Source: Vigna angularis (taxonomy: Eukaryota > Streptophyta > Magnoliopsida > Fabales > Fabaceae). From it: a stretch of 64,000 bases of DNA. The stretch lies in assembly GCF_016808095.1 (NCBI RefSeq), contig NC_068972.1, positions 29,008,289 to 29,072,288 of the forward strand. The letters run 5' to 3'. The translations under genes and the position numbers were made by a program. Positions within the stretch are counted from its first letter, which is position 1, and every line of letters starts with the position of its first letter. Of this stretch, positions 8,989 to 20,821 are shown in pieces. The notes under the pieces are model-generated. The model made no database searches, had not been told where the DNA came from, and saw nothing but the letters and a program-made list of their open reading frames with translations.

Positions 8989-10250
8989 TGATAACAGTTG
9001 AAAAACTGTTATTTTCATGCTTAAAATTGATACTAAAAGCAACCTTTAGACTTAGAAACTAGCTTGAAATCATACTTTTATCCATATTTTCATAAATAAG
9101 AGAGCTGCACAGGTTTATGCTTGATTTCATTGTTTTTGTGCAGATTTTAAGGTGAATTTAGTGAAAGAAGTGAAGAATGAGAGAGATGGAATCAGAAAAG
9201 GAATCAAAGAGTGCAAAAGGAGAAGCCGAAGGCACCGCTCAGCGGCACTTTACCGCTGAGCGGCACTCAGGCAGTCACGCTGGCTCCGCTGAGGGGTGAA
9301 ATGGCCGCTGAGGGGAGAAAACAAAGTCACGCACTCACTGCTGAGCGGTATTTTACCGCTGAGCGGCACTTTAATGGGCTTGGACTTGACTTTTTATAAT
9401 TTACGAATGATATATAAGCTTTAGGGTTTCCTAGGGTTAGGCATCTTTGGCAGAAACGAGGCAAACACTCTCTCTTCCACCCCTTTGAAGGAGGATCTTG
9501 GATGCTCAGGCTACCTCTTCACCTTTTTAGGGTTTATTCTTTCATTCTTTCATTGTAATTCATCTAGGTTCACCATGAATATAGTGAACTAAACCTTGTA
9601 TGTTTGTTGGGGAATCAATGTAATCTTATGAAGCTCTCATATATGGAATCTGTTTGTTACATCTTCTAATTAAGATTTATGCTTTCTTTCATCATTAGTT
9701 AGGGTTTTTCCTCTTTGCTTAATGCTTGCATTGTTTAACTCATTCGATGCATGATTATTGGTTTTGTCGATACGGGAACGTACGGGGAAGTCTAGATCCT
9801 GCACTTATGAACTGATCATTAGGAATGCTAGGAATTGTATGAACTCGTGATTGGGGAGAAGCCTTCTAGAAAGGTACTTTAGAGAGTGGAATTAACAATG
9901 ATGATTTGAATTTTGAATTCCTAAAATATATGAGAGTGGATAAGATGAAATTGACCCCCAACAACATATTCATTAATATATTCCATTGAAAGTGTGTGTC
10001 TTTTGTTTTAGCCATTGATCAAAACTTCATGCATACATGTTTATTTTCTGTCTTGCATATTAAACTCCAAATATTTCGTCTTTAAGTCTTAGCTAATCAA
10101 GAAATCACATAACTAAACTAGGTCGTGAGTCCTTTGGGAAGAACGATACTTGGTCTTACCAAGTTTATTACTTGAACGATTCGGTCATACTTGCCGATTG
10201 AAAAACAAGTTTGTGACATCATATTTTGGTGCTCATAAATTTATCCATCA
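8989..10250 (+). repeat. 3' LTR of element A
   Basis: 1262 bp, same termini and palindrome cluster as the 5' LTR. It lacks 42 bp that the 5' LTR has after AAGTCTAGATCC. It is followed directly by the target duplication TAGCA (10251-10255). Confidence 0.93.
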
Positions 10251-10379
10251 TAGCATAAGACGTTTCTGGCAAGGCAAGACTTGGTACTTAAGCAGCTCTT
10301 TAGCTCACCTCTCTTACCTGGGACTTGTCTAAGTGAAAGTTTTGAACCCTTTAGATTAAGAAAACTTTTAAAAACAAAG

Positions 10380-11591
10380 ATGTCTTCTTATGGTTCATAT
10401 AGGTCTTCTAGGTTAGATAAAGTTGATGAAATGTTTAAACAAGCTAGGAATCTTCCTTCCTTTGGTAAAGACATAGGTGCATTAACATACCTAGCTTGGG
10501 AAAAAGAAATTGATAAAATAAATCCTTGGTTTTGTGAAGAGAGTGAATATTATGTTTTTAGTATATATCTCTCTAAGTTAGAAGAGCATGCAAGAGAGTG
10601 GTGGAATGAAAGACAATATCATGTTAGGAAAGGTAGAAAGTCCTCCATACGTGATTGGCATGATTTAAAAGCTTGCATGAGAAGAAAGTTTGTGCCTTCA
10701 AGCATTAAAAGAAACCTAGAACTAATTAGGGATTGCATTAATGATGGAAAATTATTTCTTGAGAGTTTAAATGATCATGGGTTTCTTCGTAGAGAATTAG
10801 AATTTGGGGCAAGACTTAAGGAGATCAAGGATAAGAAAAGAGAAAGAGAGATTGAGAGAAAAGAAAAGGAAGAAAGGAAAGAAGAAGAGAAGAGAGAGAG
10901 AGAACAAATAGAGAAAAGAGAAGAGAGAAGAAGAAAGGAATTAAGAAGAGAAGAAGAGAGAAAAGAAGAAAAGAGAGAAAGACAAGGAAGAGAGAAGAAA
11001 GAAAAGGAGAAATTGTTACTGATGACAAATCCTATTCTTTCAATAACCATGGATCCTAAAAGGGAAGGTTTCCAAATCTTTACTTCTTTTCCAATAATTG
11101 ATTACTTTTCAATTTTTGACTTCTCTTTCAAACCAATTGTCATTATATATTCTATGAAAACATTCTCAAAATATGACAATTCAAATCTTGAGTTATTGTT
11201 ATCTTTAAGAAAACAATTAACTCAAGACAAAATTGAATTTGGACTTCTAAAATTTTCAAAGATTACAAATCAAAGTATTAGAAGTTCTTATTCTCTTGTT
11301 TTTAAAGAAAAATTCTTTCTTGGATTGATATTAATTGAAAATATATTTGGTGTTTATTGCAGATTTGTGTTTGATCCCGAAGGAAGAAAAAATGGATATA
11401 AAAGAATAAGGCCACTCCAAGATGGCCATGCTCCCAAAGATTGTGTGGAGTTTCTTCATAAGGCAATTGCCAGATTTGAGGACAAATCTTTTCTTAAGAG
11501 GGAGGGTATGATGGAATCCTGCTTGATGTACTTCTCCTTTTGTATTTTTACTTTTTATAGTTTAGCTCTTAAGGAGCATGGGTTACTATAA
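10380..11591 (+). CDS. gag: Gag-like protein of the CRM-like element
   Basis: Starts MSSYGSYRSSRLDKVDEMF. A capsid-type domain (LAWEKEIDKINPWF ... LEEHAREWWNERQYHVRKGR ... DWHDLKACMRRKFVPSS) occupies about residues 35-115. A Lys/Glu/Arg coil from an almost pure purine tract follows (about 10830-11010), then an unrecognised segment and a stretch DGHAPKDCVEFLHKAIARFEDKSF. The frame runs over the polypurine tract and into the LTR, so its last 28 or so codons are LTR sequence. No zinc knuckle and no pol domains were seen. The coil-onward fusion is likely the product of an internal deletion. Confidence 0.65.
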   Translation: MSSYGSYRSSRLDKVDEMFKQARNLPSFGKDIGALTYLAWEKEIDKINPWFCEESEYYVFSIYLSKLEEHAREWWNERQYHVRKGRKSSIRDWHDLKACMRRKFVPSSIKRNLELIRDCINDGKLFLESLNDHGFLRRELEFGARLKEIKDKKREREIERKEKEERKEEEKREREQIEKREERRRKELRREEERKEEKRERQGREKKEKEKLLLMTNPILSITMDPKREGFQIFTSFPIIDYFSIFDFSFKPIVIIYSMKTFSKYDNSNLELLLSLRKQLTQDKIEFGLLKFSKITNQSIRSSYSLVFKEKFFLGLILIENIFGVYCRFVFDPEGRKNGYKRIRPLQDGHAPKDCVEFLHKAIARFEDKSFLKREGMMESCLMYFSFCIFTFYSLALKEHGLL

Positions 11592-12257
11592 ATACCCAGC
11601 TCCTCTATTGTATTAGGGGCTTTTGAAATTAATGAGAATTGAGTTTTCTAAAACCAGAAACAATTCTCTTTTGAGAGTCAAGGCTAGAGAGTCCAAGGAC
11701 TCCCTGTAGCCACCTTCCAAGCACCTTTCTCACTCTCATTTTCCATTTTCCACGGTGCTCCTCTCCTCCACTGCCACATCTGGCACGCGTCGGCTGCCAG
11801 TACGTCTCCACTCCAACGCATCAGCCACGTCTTCAGACCGCGCCTCTCATTTCTTTCTCTCGCGCATCCATCCACATGAGCGTCTCATTCTCGCTCTCGA
11901 GAGTTCCTTCGTCTCCAACCATCCTCCAACCTCAGATCTGCCGTTTTCCGCCATTTTCCCCGATTGTAAGCCACATTCTACCTCATCTTCTCCCTTGCTT
12001 CATCCTTTTCGGCCATAGAACCTCATCTTCACTGAACAGTTCTTCGATCTATTGCCTCCGCTAGGGTTTCCTCGACCTTTTTCTATTTTCCTTCATCTCC
12101 ACCGATTAAACCCTAGATCCTAGGTTTTCTAGTCTTCAATCTCCGTTTTCCCCTTCAATCTTGAGTTTCCTATCAATTCTGTTGCGTCATCTCTCTGGAG
12201 GAAGCTTCGAGGAGTTCACGTCGCGTCTTCAGTCTCTCCTCGGGCGTTCGTCCATCA
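11509..12257 (+). repeat. 3' LTR of the CRM-like element
   Basis: 749 bp with inverted ends TGATGGA...TCCATCA, preceded by a polypurine tract. A TATA box (CTATAAATACC) lies near 11587, and a transcript-end-like AT-rich stretch follows. GC-rich CT-rich DNA fills the second half. Its right flank is B gag sequence (CAATT at 12258-12262). Confidence 0.75.
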
Positions 12258-13151
12258 CAATTGCCAAAAGAGTTAAAGATTGTTGCACAGGTTCAACCAC
12301 AGATGTGTGAATTATGTGGTGGTGATCATATCAATGGTGAATGCGCCTTTCCAACAGAAGCTTTAGAGGATGTTAACTTCATGGCCAATCAATTTCCATA
12401 TAGTCAGGAGAATTTCAATGAAGGGTGGAAACCACACCCAAGTGTTGGTCAAAGACAAAGTGGGCAAGCTGGACAAACTGGGCAATTTAACAAGCAACAG
12501 CAACAAGCAACCTTATGGCAACAGATTTCTATACTTAATGAAAGATCAATAAGGATGGAAGAAACTCTTCAGCAATTTATACAGAAAACTGAATCTTCTC
12601 AAAAGAGCACTGAAGCTGCTATTAAGAACTTGAAGATTCAAATGGGGCAGATTACCAAGCAGTTGGAAGAAAGGCCTGACACGGATTTTGGGGCTAATAC
12701 TGAGGTTAACCCCAGGGAAGAGTGTTAAGAGCTAGTGAGTGTAAATGTTGAAAAAGTTGAGTTGGGAAAAGAAGAGAGAAAAGAGAGAGAAGAGAAAGAA
12801 GAAGAGAAAATTTGTGTGAAGATTGAGAAGGTGAGTAGAAAAAGAAAAGAAAAAAAGAAAGTGAGAGAAAAGAGAAAGAGGACGAGAGGAAAAAAGAAAG
12901 AATCATATGAAAAACCTCGTCCCCATCCAAAGAAGTATCATAGGAAGAAGGAATTTGAGCGCTTTATGGAAATCTTCAAGAAATTGGAGATTAAAGTTCC
13001 TATGATTGAGACATTACAACAGGTTCCTGGTTTGATCAAATTTCTGAAGAAGTTCAGTAGAAAGAAGAAAAAGAAGATGGAACATGAGCTTTATTGGGTC
13101 AAGCTAGTGACGTTAAAAGAGCGCTTGCTGGGAGGCAACCCAGTGATTTAA
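12258..13151 (+). pseudogene. gag: Gag C-terminal half of element B
   Basis: Reads QLPKELKIVAQVQPQMCELCGGDHINGEC, Gln-rich linker and coiled segment to a TAA at 12726-12728. It resumes in frame with a Lys/Glu-rich coil and FMEIFKKLEIKVP..LIKFLKKFSRKKK, ending GGNPVI at 13151. The N-terminal capsid part is missing because of the CRM-like insertion. Confidence 0.8.
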
Positions 13152-13232
13152 GAACTTTTAATTTTTGATTTGGTGATGTAATTTTGAACTTTTGGGTATT
13201 TTTGTTTTTGTTATAAGTTTGTTACAGGGTTT

Positions 13233-13341
13233 ACATCTACTGATGGATGTTAGGCGGAAGAGTATCTACTGAAGGATACTATGTTTGTATACACCTACTG
13301 ATGGGTGTTGGTGAGAAAGATTTGCATCTACTGAAGGGTGC
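13233..13341 (+). other. Hairpin array of element B
   Basis: Four hairpins: ACATC/GATGT (13233-13250), AGTATC/GATACT (13261-13280), ACACC/GGTGT (13291-13308) and GCATC/GGTGC with one T-G wobble (13324-13341). Loops are TACTGATG or TACTGAAG. The first has A-T where C has G-C at the stem base. Confidence 0.75.
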
Positions 13342-13646
13342 TGGAGGATTTTGGGTCAGGCTCGTGACGTTAAACAAGCGATACCTGGGAGGCAACCCAG
13401 TTGATTGATTTTATCTATATTATTTGTTTTTATTCTGCTTTAGTTGCATGATAGGGATTGAATGTTTGAGTGATCTGAGGCCTTAATTGCAGGAAGCCAG
13501 TTAGGGGTATGTATAGGACGCATTTAGGTTAAGCTAAGGAGAAAGAGAGCACTTCCCATAAGTGCCGCTGAGCGTCAAACTACCGCTGAGCGGTACTATC
13601 GCAGAAGGGGCTTAGGTTGCCCCTCAGCGGAACCCGAGCCCATTAG

Positions 13647-13662
13647 GGGTATTTTTATACCC
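13647..13662 (+). promoter_or_regulatory. GGGTATTTTTATACCC hairpin in element B
   Basis: Exact copy of the 16-nt element at 5819-5834, retained although the ORF it precedes in A and C is deleted here. Confidence 0.45.
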
Positions 13663-13859
13663 TAAGCTGCGCCTTGGCCTCTCCTTTTAGATTTTTCTCT
13701 GCACACACTCCTACATACTTTTCCAAGGTTTTCTACAACTTTTCCCTCATCCCTTTTGAGAAAATTTCTTTTCCAATCACTTTCTCACTTGCTGTCCATT
13801 TAAGTTTGGGGTTGGGAGAGAGCATCATTGATGGGGATGAGTTTTTCAAAGCACTAGAG

Positions 13860-15068
13860 CAGGATTTGTTTTATCATTCATTGTTATTAGAATACGGTTT
13901 GATGTACTCAATTGGAAACTTTATCTGTTATGATGGTTTTATGATAATTGTGAATGTTTGATTAGTAATGCTTGAATGATGCTTTGATATGGATTGATGT
14001 TGAGATGTGCACTTTACATGCTTATACAGGTGGTTCACAAGCTTTGTGAACAAATGCAAGTTATTGTGATTGTGATTGTGATATTAAGCAGGATGTGTAT
14101 GTCAAATGTGAATGAGCTTATATGTGAGGTTTTGAGCTCCAGAGTTATTACTTTAAGTGTTATTAATTTGGAAGCATGAATAACTTTGCCCAGGTTTTCT
14201 ATGATTGAATTACTTGCTTGTTTGCATTATATGATCAAGGTCGTTTGTTGGTAACCCTTATATTAGCCAAATTGCATGAAATAAGCCACAAAAGAGAACA
14301 CTATGTGTTCTATCATTTGAACCCTTAGCCTTGAACATAAATTTAAAACCCTTGTTGAAAGCTTTACCTTGAGTTAAGTAGAAAATGTTTTGTGGTATTG
14401 ACAAATGTTCAAGTTTGGGGTTGTTGGAAAATAAAAAGGGAAATTGAAAGCATTGAGCTAAGAGCTAAGAAATAAGAATGTGAAAAGAAAAAGAAAAGGA
14501 GAAAGAAAAGAAAAGAAAAGAAAAAGCAAAGCTCAATGCAAAAGAAAGTTGGGAATAAATAAGAATGATTGTGTCGATATGATTCTCTTAACTCAAGGGT
14601 TTTGTGATCTAGAAAAACCAATTTTCTTGTTAGCCCAGCCACATTATAAGCCATTGAAAGTCCTTGTGATGATGCATGCTTGTGAATTTATTTGATTGTG
14701 GTTAAATGAAAGGCAAAGTCAATTCATGTGACATTGTGATAGTAGAGTGAATGAGTGATTACCTCTTATACACTTGTCTTTGAGTGAAACACTTTACCTA
14801 GTGAGGAAATATTCCATGAGCACATGAACATCCATACTTAGTTGATTGATCATTCATGAAAAATAGCATTTGCTAGATATTTAGTGATTTTGTGAACACC
14901 CAAAGCATGTGCATGTCTTGATTGAAATCTTTGTCATGAGTTTAATTGAAGTTGTTACTAATCTTGAAAAGAGGATTTTTTGAATGAGTAAACCATTGTA
15001 CAGATTGGTAGAAGATTGAGTTACATTTTGTTTGCTTGAGGACAAGCAAAGTTCTAAGTTTGGGGTTG
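13860..15068 (+). other. Conserved 3' non-coding region of element B
   Basis: Counterpart of 7739-8988. It includes an A/G-rich stretch near 14478-14525 and ends in the same AGTTTGGGGTTG tract before the LTR. No credible ORF. Confidence 0.65.
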
Positions 15069-16370
15069 TGATAACAGTTGAAAAACTGTTATTTTCATGC
15101 TTAAATTTGATACTAAAAGCAACCTTTAACACTTAGAAACTAGCTTGAAATCATGTTTTTGGTTATATTTTCAAAAATAAGAGAGCTGGACAGGTTTATG
15201 CTTGATTTTAGTGTTTTATGCAGGTGTTAAGGTGAATTTGGTGAAAGAAGTGAAGAAGAACAGAAAGGGAATCAGAAAAGACATCAAAAAGTGCAAAAGG
15301 AGAAGCCGCTACCACCGCTCAGCGGTAGTTTACTGCTGAGCGGCACTCAGAAACCCACGTTAGCTCCGCTGAGGGGTGAAATGGCCGCTGAGGGGAAGAA
15401 TCGAGCTCGCGCACTTACCGCTAAGCGATAGTTTACCGCTGAGCGGTACTATTTTGGGCTTGGGCCTAATTTTCTGTAATTTTACGAATAGTATATAAGC
15501 TTTAGGGTTTCCTAGGGTTTGTATCTTTGGTGGGACGAAGCAAACACTCTCTTTTCCACCCCTTTGAAGGAAGATTTTGGATGCTCAGGCTACCTCTCTA
15601 CCTTTCTAGGGTTTTATCTTTCATTCTTTCATCATTGTTCATCTAGATTCACCATGAATATGGTGAACTAAACCTTGTATTGTTGTTGGGGAATCAATGT
15701 AATCTTGTGAAACTCTCATATATGGAATTTGTGTTTAAAAATCTTATTTGAGATACATGCTTTCTTTGATTAATTGTTAGGGTTTTTCCTCTGTGCTCAA
15801 AGCATGTAGTGTTTAACTCATTCATTGTCATGATCATTGATTTTGTCGATATGGGAACGTACGGGGAAGTCTAGATCCGGGGAATTTCTCCCAATAGTAT
15901 ATTGGTTGCCTCTAAGCTCCTGCACTTCAGAACTAATTACTAGGAATGCTAGGAATTGTATGAACTCGTAATTAAGGATAGGCCTTCTTGTCAAGGTGAT
16001 TTAGAGAGTGACATTAACATTGATGAAAAGATTGATGAATTCCTAAAATATATGAGAGTGGACAAGATGAAATTGATAACCCCAACAACATACTCATCCA
16101 TATCATTCATTACGTGTTTGTTTTACTCTTTTTGCCATTGATCAAACTCATGCATACATGTTTAATTACTATCTTTTGCATAAAAAACCTATAATCATTC
16201 GTTCACAAGTCATAAATAATCAACGAATCAGATAACTAACTAGGTCGTGAGTCCTTTGGGAGAACGATACTTGGTCTTACCGAGTTTATTACTTGATACG
16301 ATTCGGTCACACTTGCCGATTGTTAAACAATTTTGTGGCGCCGTTTTCGGTGTTCATAAATTTGTCATCA
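15069..16370 (+). repeat. 3' LTR of element B
   Basis: 1302 bp, TGATAACAG...CATCA, clearly related to the A LTRs but much more diverged. It has the terminal hairpin, CCGCTCAGCGG-type palindromes near 15315, a TATA-like TATATAAG near 15491 and the conserved CTTGGTCTTACC block. The right flank is GATTC of an antisense LTR remnant. Confidence 0.88.
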
Positions 16371-16454
16371 GATTCCAAGCAAGTTTCTAAGTAGAAAAGG
16401 GTGTATTAAGTATCAAAATTACATCACAGATAACGGTATTTTCAACCGTTAACA
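16371..16454 (-). repeat. Antisense gypsy LTR fragment
   Basis: Read on the minus strand this is the first 84 bp of an LTR like that of element E: the TAACGG hairpin start, then sequence up to CTTGGAATC. B evidently inserted into this antisense LTR, so the rest should flank the left end of B outside the window. Confidence 0.7.
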
Positions 16455-17076
16455 CCATGGTGATCATCTCTTGTGATTTCTTGAAGAGCAAGATTGTTGT
16501 TCTTTGATAGAGTTGATCAAATATGCACAGAGAGGTGTTTACTAAAAGATCAGAGTTGACAATCTACTGAAGATTTGTGTTGTTGCCCTGTTGTGACTGT
16601 AAGAAGAGGACGTGCTGCATTCTGGACTTTGAGGGGTTTCTCAAAGGGTTGAAGATGGCAGGAGAGGGGACATCTTGCTGCTGGTCCTTTTATTGTATGC
16701 CTATATTTGGATTAGAGGGTTAGAGAGTTGTTTTATATTTTTGACGTGGAGGTCTCTATAAAAGTCTTGTTGTAAAAACCTTGATCATTATAGTGCATTT
16801 GCTTCCTGTGGTGGAAGGACACTGGATGTAGGCTTGGCCGAACCAGTATAAAAACCCAATGTTTGATCTTTCTATCCCTACTCCGTTACATTCAGTCGAC
16901 TTTATTTTTCACGCATTCGACTATATTTCGCTGCACTACAAAGTCTGTTTCCTTGCGTTTCAAGAAAGCTTTTAAAGGCATCTACTTTACAAAAAAGATT
17001 TAAAGAAACATTGTTTTTACATTTCACCAATTCACCCCCCTCTTGGTGTGAGAAATTAAGTTATTCTATTTTAACA
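16455..17076 (+). repeat. 3' part of a Ty1/copia LTR
   Basis: Aligns by eye with the second half of the solo LTR at 18008-19121: shared TTGTGATTTCTTGAAGAGCAAG near the start and CACCAATTCACCCCCCTCTTGG then TATTTTAACA at the end. Its 5' part is cut off by the antisense gypsy LTR. The sequence after it (GATTGTATCATAAAG) looks like a decayed initiator-Met primer site. Confidence 0.65.
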
Positions 17077-18007
17077 GATTGTATCATAAAGAATTGATTT
17101 GTGCTTGATGTTTTATCTTATCAAAACATTTAACATGCATACAGAATATATAAACAGAGTTATGATCATAGTAGTATGCAGACCAATCAACATGATATCA
17201 TATGTATTTAACCATTCAAAGACATTTGTAAACCAACATATGTATCAACCACAAATACACATTTCTATTGTGTCATAAGAACATATATGTGTTCTTACAT
17301 TCAATGTGTTGTCATCATAAAAAACCAAAGCATTAGAGATTGGGTTCAACACTCATATTGCTCCCCCTATCAACAATCTCCCTTTTTTCTTATGATGCAC
17401 AACCATGATGTATAAAACAGCCATGTTGTACAATACACAACCAGAAATTGTTTTTCAAACAGATATACATAGAGATATTGATTGTTGTCCATTTAGTATT
17501 AACAAACATTTTCAACCAATTTCAACTATCTCTTCCCCTTTGGGCATTAGCAAAAAAGGAATAATCTCTCCCCCTTTGCACAATGTGTATGTTTAAGAAA
17601 ACAGAGATACATCAACAGATTTACATAGTAATGTCAAAAGTGAATGCTCCCCCTGTCAATAATCATCATTACAAATAGTTTTAATTTCTTTCCTACCAAT
17701 CAGTAAAAGGATGATAGACATGAATATAATCACACAAATATTTCCGCTCCACCTAACAATATGCAGTATCTCTAAAGTCTTTCAATTTCATATGTCAGTA
17801 TCAGAGCAAACGATAGAGATTTATCAGAGCATGTATATCAAAGCAAGTTTCAAGCATGTATCAAAAGGTCTGATAGCAATCAGATTTATTCAAATATTGC
17901 TTGAAGCCAATTACAATTGAGTGTTATGATTCATAAAACTCAAAAAGATTCCCAACGGATAAGAAGCATTGAGATTTCTAATGAATGAACATATGTGAAA
18001 TCAGAAT

Positions 18008-19121
18008 TGTTGAGATTGTTAATAGGCGGAGCAAAGGTTCAGCTTAACCCACAATCTTAGTGATATCTGTGTTTTTAATGATGACAACACATAATTAATA
18101 ATACATGTGTATTTTGTGCTACATGTTCTATATTTACATGTTATATGCTTTTGATCAATGTGTTAAATCTATTTAAGCATATATGAGAGCATTATTGTGT
18201 TGTTCATTGCATATCATTGTGTTTTTATATGTGAATGCATGACATATGATGTTGAAAAGGAAAACCACAAGCACTTAAGTTGAACTTTAAATGTGTGGCA
18301 AAATAACAGTTTTAAGTCGATTTCACTATGGGATGAATCGATTAAAACTCGTGCTTTGCACAAACTATTTTCAAGTGTGCTGTGAGATTTTTTCAAAGAG
18401 AAAGTTTTTCAAAACTATGCTTAACATTGTTACTTAGTCGATTACATGCGTGTTGTATTCGATTAAGTTTGTTATTGTTTTGAAATTCTGTTAATGCTTG
18501 ACATAAATTTCTAACGATCATATTTTTAATTGTGTTGCCCAAGCATTAAATGTTAGTCGATTGCATTAATTACACATTCAATTAATTTTCGTGATTGCTG
18601 GTAACTATTATAACAGAATTGTTATATTCGATTGCTTTAGTAGCTTAGTCGATTAAATTGCGTCTAAGATGTGTTATTCTATAAATTGACGCGAATTTGA
18701 TTTCTATAAGAACTTTTGTGATTCTAACATTTTCATATCTTTTGCAGAAATTTGTGATCTTACAAAAAGAAAAGAAAAGCTCTAGAAACAAGAGTGACCG
18801 TGGTGATCAACTACTTGTGATTTCTTGAAGAGCAAGACTGCTGTGGTTTTCAAAGGCTGATCAACTTGCACATTTGGGTGTCATTGAGATATCAGATTCT
18901 GCAATCTTTTGAATTTTCTCATCCCTACTCTCTTTATTCAATCGATTACGTTCTGCATTCATTTGCTTAAGTTTCCGCTGCATTGAAAATCTTTTACCTT
19001 GCGATTAAAGAAAAGTATCAAGGCATCATTTTTGTGAAAAAGATTTTAAAAGATTTTGTTTTTACATTTCACCAATTCACCCCCCTCTTGGTGTAAGAAA
19101 CTGAGTCATTCTATTTTAACA
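18008..19121 (+). repeat. Ty1/copia solo LTR with TSD AGAAT
   Basis: 1114 bp starting TGTTGAGATTG and ending TTTTAACA, with AGAAT duplicated at 18003-18007 and 19122-19126. It contains a purine-rich AGGCGGAGCAAAGG, AATGATGACAACAC and the CACCAATTCACCCCCC end block. Four pairs of CGATT-like sites lie at 18318-18655, each pair spaced 21 bp. Confidence 0.85.
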
Positions 19122-19627
19122 AGAATAAATTGTTCAGAGTAAATGATTTAACAAAAGATTTCAAACCACATTCGCGAAAAGTAATCGATTATACTTCCTC
19201 TTCAATCAATTTACATCAACAAGGTACTGAAGCACCATCTCAGATAAGTATTCAGGCTTATTTCCAGTATCAGACCTGCATTACACTTTCTTCTCAACTT
19301 TTTTTAGTGTCGTACTGATATAACATCATTGTGGAATAACATAATCATAAAATGAGTATGAGTATGCAAAAGAAATATGCAACAATGAATGGCACAATTT
19401 TACACTCATACAGTAGATATGATCAATCACAATTGGTTCAATTTAATCAATATTCAGATTTAATAGTAGATTGAAATTCAAAAACAACTTCATTGATATT
19501 AACCATTACATGACCAGTAGAGACCGATGAAAAAGTTGCTTAAAAGCCAATACAGAACAAGACACTTAAATTCTTTCAAAAGACAAACACGATCGTGAAA
19601 CTAGACATTTCTAAGACTCTAAAACTT

Positions 19628-20733
19628 CTACTCTGAGTCAGATATATCTATATAATCTTCATTTGTCTTGTTGTCATCATCATCAGTTTCGTCCTTAGAT
19701 GTACCACTAGATTCATTAATTTTCAATGCACGGTCCAGCTTCCTATGCAGATTAGAAAGATATTTTTGTAGTTTGGATAGCTTCACATCTTGCTTTTTGA
19801 ATTGATCCACCACATATTTCTCAATTTCTGTATGCGCCTTGAGTTAGTATTTGGACATATCAACACCAATGGGCTAGACTTCCTCCACTTCAGGAGTGTG
19901 TTTGTCTTTAAATGACCAACCTTTTTCATCTTTTCTTAACCCCATATGGTGTAAAGCCAGCTTCTCAATAGTATTCTTCTTTGAGCATCCCAAGGTAACT
20001 TCATTTGATACATCCACTCCATGATGTCTCAGAATTCTGTTGATGAAGACAACATAAGGAAGATGATAAACTTGTTGTTTGGTAATCTTTGTCATGTGAT
20101 CACTCACCACAGAAATCCAATTTGTTGGAACCTTGACACATAAGGCATGTAACAGATTTACATCCTTAGTGGTAAGTTGAGCATGATTTCCTCCTCTCGA
20201 TAATATAATCCGGGCAATCATAAATGCACATAAACGCTCATCTCTTTTCAGACCACCTACCTTGAAGAGAGTAAAGTCTCTTGGCTCTTCAGGAAATCTC
20301 AAGCAGTCCTTGTAAAAGCCCATTTTATTAACATCGGACATACCTTGATGAGACTTGATTCCAACTGGTGAAATCCTGCAAATGTTTTCCACACAACCTC
20401 ATCAATGCATATGTCTAGAACTTTTACACGAGAGAGGATGCGTCTGTTATCAACACTGAGATTTGCATAAAACACTTTCACCAAGTCTAGGTAGTATTCA
20501 CCTTCTAGTTCAACAAACTTTGCTAACCCAAAATATATCAACCATTCTTGAAATATGAACCATTCATTTATGAAGAATAGAAGACTCAAAATTTTGTGCT
20601 TTATGACATCCTTGAATCCCCATAAACAAACAAAATCACTCTGCTTCTCTTTGTCACTTAACCAGCCATTTGGATTTGCTTCTCTTTCAATGGGTGCATA
20701 CCATTTTCCCCGACGAATTGATGATGAAAACAT
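19628..20733 (-). pseudogene. Accessory ORF of the antisense copia element, broken
   Basis: Minus-strand coding from ATG 20733 (MFSSSIRRGKWY) is shifted by a small indel near 20375 and continues in the next frame to a TAG near 19872. A further in-frame segment with one more stop ends in an acidic tail (ETDDDDNKTNEDYIDISDSE) at 19628. Motifs such as LNDLH-like 'KDVNLLHALCVKVPTNWISV' and 'YHLPYVVFINRILRHHGVDVS' recall the same 'putative plant transposon protein' family as the ORF at 6466. Acidic tail and pol-less setting are the same too. Family assignment is from memory. Confidence 0.6.
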
Positions 20734-20821
20734 TTCAGAATAGATTCACAGATATATTCTTACTTAGATAGGGTTTAGAGACTAAGCACTTGAGTAGTGC
20801 GACTACCAAACAATTGAATCA

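Larger units (their letters stand above)
2283..10250 (+). mobile_element. Element A: complete non-autonomous Athila-type LTR retroelement
   Basis: Complete Ty3/gypsy-type element: 5' LTR 2283-3586, primer site 3593-3610, gag-like ORF 3848-5353, accessory ORF 6466-7701, conserved non-coding tail, purine-rich tract before 8989, and 3' LTR 8989-10250. Both LTRs start TG and end CA, and the 5-bp duplication TAGCA flanks it at 2278-2282 and 10251-10255. There is no protease, RT, RNase H or integrase coding, so its enzymes must come from elsewhere. By eye the LTRs differ by one 42-bp deletion and about nine substitutions, which indicates recent insertion. Elements B and C are relatives. Confidence 0.93.
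10256..12257 (+). mobile_element. 3' part of a CRM-like gag-only retroelement (host of A)
   Basis: After element A, sequence resumes with a leader, a gag ORF (10380), a polypurine tract (AAGAGGGAGGGTA) and an LTR at 11509-12257. No RT, RNase H or integrase lies between gag and the LTR. The gag motifs match those of plant CRM-type elements from memory. It interrupts the gag of B at the codons for QLP (12258). Its 5' LTR was not identified. Confidence 0.7.
12258..16370 (+). mobile_element. Element B: 5'-interrupted relative of A without the accessory ORF
   Basis: Begins in mid gag, because the CRM-like element split it, and runs through gag C terminus, hairpin array, TATA-like hairpin, conserved 3' non-coding region and 3' LTR. 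The accessory ORF present in A and C is gone: leader sequence joins 3' region near 13845-13860. Its 5' LTR and gag N terminus should lie upstream of this window. Confidence 0.82.

Noticed and set aside
10775..11050. Ser/Leu/Phe-rich open frames on the minus strand
   Set aside because: They are the antisense of the purine tract coding the Lys/Glu coil of gag.
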